From RH-AL1 sp965198495 (GTDB taxonomy: Bacteria > Pseudomonadota > Alphaproteobacteria > Rhizobiales > Beijerinckiaceae), in NCBI GenBank assembly GCA_965198495.1, contig CBDAPL010000001.1, forward strand, positions 2,976,001-3,040,000: a stretch of DNA of 64,000 nt. The letters run 5' to 3'. The notes beneath the pieces were generated by a model. That model had not been told where the DNA came from and searched no databases. It saw only the letters and a program-made list of their open reading frames with translations. Below, in pieces: positions 60,586-64,000 of this stretch. The stretch's first letter is position 1, and the number at the start of each line of letters is the position of its first letter. The translations under genes were made by a program, and so were the position numbers.

Positions 60586-62241
60586 CTAGGCCGCGCGGAT
60601 CAGGTCGGCGGCTTTCTCGGCGATCATGATGGTGGGCGCGTTGGTGTTCCCGCTGACGATGCGCGGCATCACCGACGCGTCGACGACGCGCAGGCGTTCG
60701 ACCCCGTTGACGCGCAGCGCCGTGTCGACGACGGCGGCAGGATCGGACCCCATCCTGCAGGTTCCGACCGGGTGATAGATGGTCGTGCCGGTGGCCTTCG
60801 CAAAGGCCAGGAGCGCCTCGTCGTTGGCGGCCTTCGCGCCTGGGTTCATCTCGTGTTCGATGATGCCGGCGAGCGCCGGCTGGGCGGCGATGCGGCGCGC
60901 CCATCTCAGCCCGGCCACGGTCACCTCCTGATCGAACGAGTTGGCGAGGTAATTGGCGACGATCGCCGGGTGAGCGGCGGGATCGGCCGACTTGATGCGG
61001 ACGTGGCCGCGCGATTCCGGGCGCAACTGGCACGGCGCGAGTGTCAGTCCCGGCCGCGTCTCGAGCACCATCTTCTGCGCCTTCGCCAGGGCCTTGAGGT
61101 CCATGGTCGCCGGCAGGATGTGGAACTGGATGTCGGGCGTGGCGAGTCCGACGCGCGACTTGACGAAGGCGCCGACATGGGCGGCCGACAACGTCAGCAG
61201 CCCCTTGCGGCGGAAGGCGTAGTTCAGCACCTCGCCGATGAAGCGCAGGCCGTGCGTCCGCTCGTTGACGCTCACCGTTCCGAGCTTCAGCCGGAACCGG
61301 GCGCCGACGACGAAATGATCCTGCAAGCCTTCGCCGACCTCCGGCCGATCGGCCAGAACGCCGATGCCGTGCCCGGCGAGCAGGTCGCCGGCGCCGATGC
61401 CGGAGAGCTGGAGCAGTTGCGGCGAGTTGATCGCGCCGCCGGCCAGGATCACTTCCGCGCGGGCGCGCGCCGAGCGCGCGTGGCCGCCTTGCGTGAACGC
61501 CACGCCCACCGCGCGCCGCTCCTCGAAAAGCACGCGAGAGGCGAGCGCGTTGGTCTCGACCCGCAGGTTGGGCCGCTTCATCGCCGGATGCAGGTAGGCC
61601 GCCGCCGCCGACCAGCGCACGCCGTTCTTCTGCGTCACCTGGAACCATCCGGCGCCCTCCTGGTCGGCACCGTTGAGATCGTCGCGGCGCGGCAATCCCG
61701 CCTCGACGCAGGCGGCGATCGCCGCGTCCGAGACCGCATGGCTCTCCATGTCCATGACGTTGAGCGGGCCGCCGGCGCCGTGGCATTCCGCGTCGTTGGC
61801 CAGCTCCAGTCGCTCCTGGCGCTGCGCGCGCAGGAAATATGGCAGCACGTCGTCCCATGACCAGCCGGTGGCGCCCCGCTGCGCCCAGCCGTCGTAATCC
61901 TCTCTCTGCCCGCGCACGTAGAGCATCGCGTTGATGGAGGACGAGCCGCCCAGCACCTTGCCGCGTGGCCAGAGGTGGACGCGGCCATCGAGGCTGGCGT
62001 CGGGCTCGGTCTTGTAGAGCCAGTTGACCTTGGGATCCTTGAGCGTGTTGGCGTAGCCGACCGGCACGTGGATCATGAGGTTGGACAGAAACTGGCTGGG
62101 GTTGCGCAGCGGGCGATCGTCGCCGCCTGCCTCCAGGAGGAGCACGCGCGTCTTCGGATTTTCGGACAGCCGCGCCGCCAGCACGCAACCGGCCGATCCG
62201 GCTCCGACGATGACGTAGTCGGCTTCCAGCGCGTGATCCAT
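60586..62241 (-). CDS. GMC-family FAD-dependent oxidoreductase (choline dehydrogenase-like)
   Basis: A 551-residue flavoenzyme with the FAD-binding start DYVIVGAGSAGCVLAARLSE, VLLLEAGG, GGSSSINAMLYVRG, and the C-terminal catalytic region YHPVGTCRMG with His, then NTNAPTIMIAEKAADLI. It oxidises primary alcohols to aldehydes, perhaps feeding the reductase next to it. ATG 62241 places the FAD motif 6 residues in, which is normal; in-frame starts upstream exist (62289). Confidence 0.9.
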   Translation of the reverse strand: MDHALEADYVIVGAGSAGCVLAARLSENPKTRVLLLEAGGDDRPLRNPSQFLSNLMIHVPVGYANTLKDPKVNWLYKTEPDASLDGRVHLWPRGKVLGGSSSINAMLYVRGQREDYDGWAQRGATGWSWDDVLPYFLRAQRQERLELANDAECHGAGGPLNVMDMESHAVSDAAIAACVEAGLPRRDDLNGADQEGAGWFQVTQKNGVRWSAAAAYLHPAMKRPNLRVETNALASRVLFEERRAVGVAFTQGGHARSARARAEVILAGGAINSPQLLQLSGIGAGDLLAGHGIGVLADRPEVGEGLQDHFVVGARFRLKLGTVSVNERTHGLRFIGEVLNYAFRRKGLLTLSAAHVGAFVKSRVGLATPDIQFHILPATMDLKALAKAQKMVLETRPGLTLAPCQLRPESRGHVRIKSADPAAHPAIVANYLANSFDQEVTVAGLRWARRIAAQPALAGIIEHEMNPGAKAANDEALLAFAKATGTTIYHPVGTCRMGSDPAAVVDTALRVNGVERLRVVDASVMPRIVSGNTNAPTIMIAEKAADLIRAA

Positions 62242-62335
62242 CCGGCGGCCCTCCCCGGCTCCTTCGAGGAAGGCGCGGAGGACCGACATAGACGATGGTG
62301 AGCGGCGGCGGAAGCCGCGCGTCCGCCTCGCTTGA

Positions 62336-62611
62336 CTAGAAGTTGGGACGGCAGGCGCGGCCGTAGGGGCCGAGATGGTAGCCGGGCGGGCAACGGCGGC
62401 CGACGATGACCGGTTCACCGTACCCGCCGCGGTTCGGGCGGCATGCCCCGAGAAGCCCGCGATGGAAGCCGGGGCCGCAGCCGCCCTCGACGAGGATCAC
62501 CTTGGGCGCCGCGCCGACGTCGAGGGCGTTCGCGGCCGGCATGGCTTGCGCCGGCAGCGCGGCGAAGGCGAGAGGCGCGGCGGCCGCGAGGGCGAGGATG
62601 GTTTTGTACAT
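62336..62611 (-). CDS. Small secreted GCG_CRPN-like protein
   Basis: A 91-residue protein with a clear signal peptide (about residues 1-24, cleavage after AQA). It is followed by GGCGPGFHRGLLGACRPNR and a second half RCPPGYHLGPYGRACRPN that repeats the same pattern. Gly-Cys-Gly start and the Cys-Arg-Pro-Asn pairs are the marks of GCG_CRPN proteins, found in Hyphomicrobiales. Four cysteines could form two disulfides. Function is unknown. Confidence 0.85.
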   Translation of the reverse strand: MYKTILALAAAAPLAFAALPAQAMPAANALDVGAAPKVILVEGGCGPGFHRGLLGACRPNRGGYGEPVIVGRRCPPGYHLGPYGRACRPNF

Positions 62612-62673
62612 GGGTTTCCTTTCTAGGGACCGGCTTGTTCAAAGACCGACACCACGTTGAACGTCAAGCGCCC

Positions 62674-62718
62674 GCCAATCCTACGCTTGCCGATCCTACG
62701 CTTGCCGATCCGACGCTT
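62674..62718. repeat. Three tandem 15-bp repeats
   Basis: The unit GCCGATCCTACGCTT occurs three times head to tail (62674-62688, 62689-62703, 62704-62718) with one mismatch in the first and one in the third copy. It lies just outside the open frame that follows. Confidence 0.85.
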
Positions 62719-62731
62719 GTAACGATCGGCG

Positions 62732-63040
62732 GTGCCGTCAACCTGGACCGGCCAGAAGAGTTGTAACGAGCGGGCGGAGGCGACCGGCCAGGGCGCGCCG
62801 ACGGCGCGTTTCCTCCACGGCCTGCAGCTCAGCGGCATCGCGCCGATCACCCGGGCCAACGACCCGTTCTGGAACGTGCGGGCGTTCGACAATGCGCTGT
62901 CGCGGCACGACGGCTACCGGCTGACCTCGTTCATCTGCGCGATGGACCAGTGGGTGCTCGACGACATCACGAGCGACCCGATCCCGCTCCGGCAGACCGG
63001 GAGCGAGGCGCGCCAGCCGGGCGCCGCGACGGTGAAGTGA
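62732..63040 (+). pseudogene. Unidentified coding fragment (likely C-terminal end of a lost gene)
   Basis: 102 codons from GTG 62732. The part from about residue 24 reads like a real conserved protein end (GLQLSGIAPITRANDPFWNVRAFDNALSRHDGY, then SFICAMDQWVLDDI). The first 20 or so codons do not, and there is no good ribosome site. I do not recognise the family. I read it as the 3' remainder of a gene whose front was lost, possibly at the tandem repeat. Confidence 0.4.
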
Positions 63041-63083
63041 CGACGCACAATGGCTCGCCTCCGTTGTCGCCTCAGCGTTCGCC

Positions 63084-64000
<917 letters not shown>

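Larger units (their letters stand above)
62612..63083. other. Intergenic stretch with tandem repeat and a gene fragment
   Basis: 472 bases between the small secreted protein gene and the protease gene. It holds a 3-unit 15-bp tandem repeat and one frame that looks like a decayed coding fragment. No promoter or terminator is clear. Confidence 0.5.

Overview
The window is high-GC DNA from an alphaproteobacterium, most likely Hyphomicrobiales (Rhizobiales). The signs are a Rhodopseudomonas-like pim set, a GCG_CRPN-type secreted protein, long acyl-CoA dehydrogenases with the PF12806-type C-terminus, and very GC-rich third codon positions. I cannot fix the family or genus from sequence alone.

1-30.3 kb is acyl-CoA catabolism. 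The left block (1-12.3 kb) holds an APH-type kinase, a histidine phosphatase, two SDR dehydrogenases, three hotdog thioesterases, a nitronate monooxygenase-like flavoprotein, three acyl-CoA dehydrogenases (one clearly ACAD11-like) and an aldehyde dehydrogenase. The kinase plus the ACAD11-like enzyme resemble the two halves of human ACAD10/ACAD11, pointing to 4-hydroxy-acid degradation. The middle block (12.6-21.6 kb) is pim-like (pimB, a tandem-TetR regulator, pimF, a CoA ligase, pimC, pimD) and probably degrades dicarboxylates; pimF carries a one-base frameshift. After a strong terminator, a minus-strand general beta-oxidation set follows: FadE-type dehydrogenase, FadN-type HADH/ECH, thiolase, and a fadD-merR pair overlapping by GTGA.

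30.4-35.1 kb holds a polysaccharide flippase and GT2 glycosyltransferase, a secreted pentapeptide-repeat protein, a nearly 1 kb stretch with no convincing gene, and tRNA-Ser(UGA). Just after the tRNA, dinB breaks off after about 30 recognisable residues.

35.5-46.2 kb is the most interesting block: a coherent nitrile/amide utilisation locus. It starts with a single polypeptide in which an AraC-family regulator is fused to a complete formamidase/acetamidase. It continues with the cobalt transporter CbtB, a five-gene Urt/Fmd-type ABC transporter, cobalt-type nitrile hydratase beta and alpha, its accessory protein and a second amidase. Together they can import cobalt and small amides, hydrate nitriles to amides, and hydrolyse amides to acid and ammonia.

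46.2-53.9 kb carries a small unknown protein, then an iron-siderophore uptake operon (TonB-dependent receptor, PiuC-type dioxygenase, ExbB, ExbD, TonB), then a potassium channel. 53.9-58.3 kb holds a frameshifted CocE/NonD hydrolase divergent from a truncated tetR that keeps a palindromic operator, a BT1-type MFS/DUF5993-like/DsbB operon, and the remains of a tyrosine integrase. The broken dinB next to a tRNA and the dead integrase suggest that about 35.2-58.3 kb was acquired or rearranged.

58.6-64.0 kb looks like ordinary chromosome: a small coiled-coil protein, DoxX, aldo/keto reductase, GMC oxidoreductase, a GCG_CRPN-like secreted peptide, a gene fragment and the C-terminal part of a Do/DegP protease. 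A 64-bp repeat built of TATGACGCT units occurs at 12.4 kb and, inverted, at 59.4 kb.
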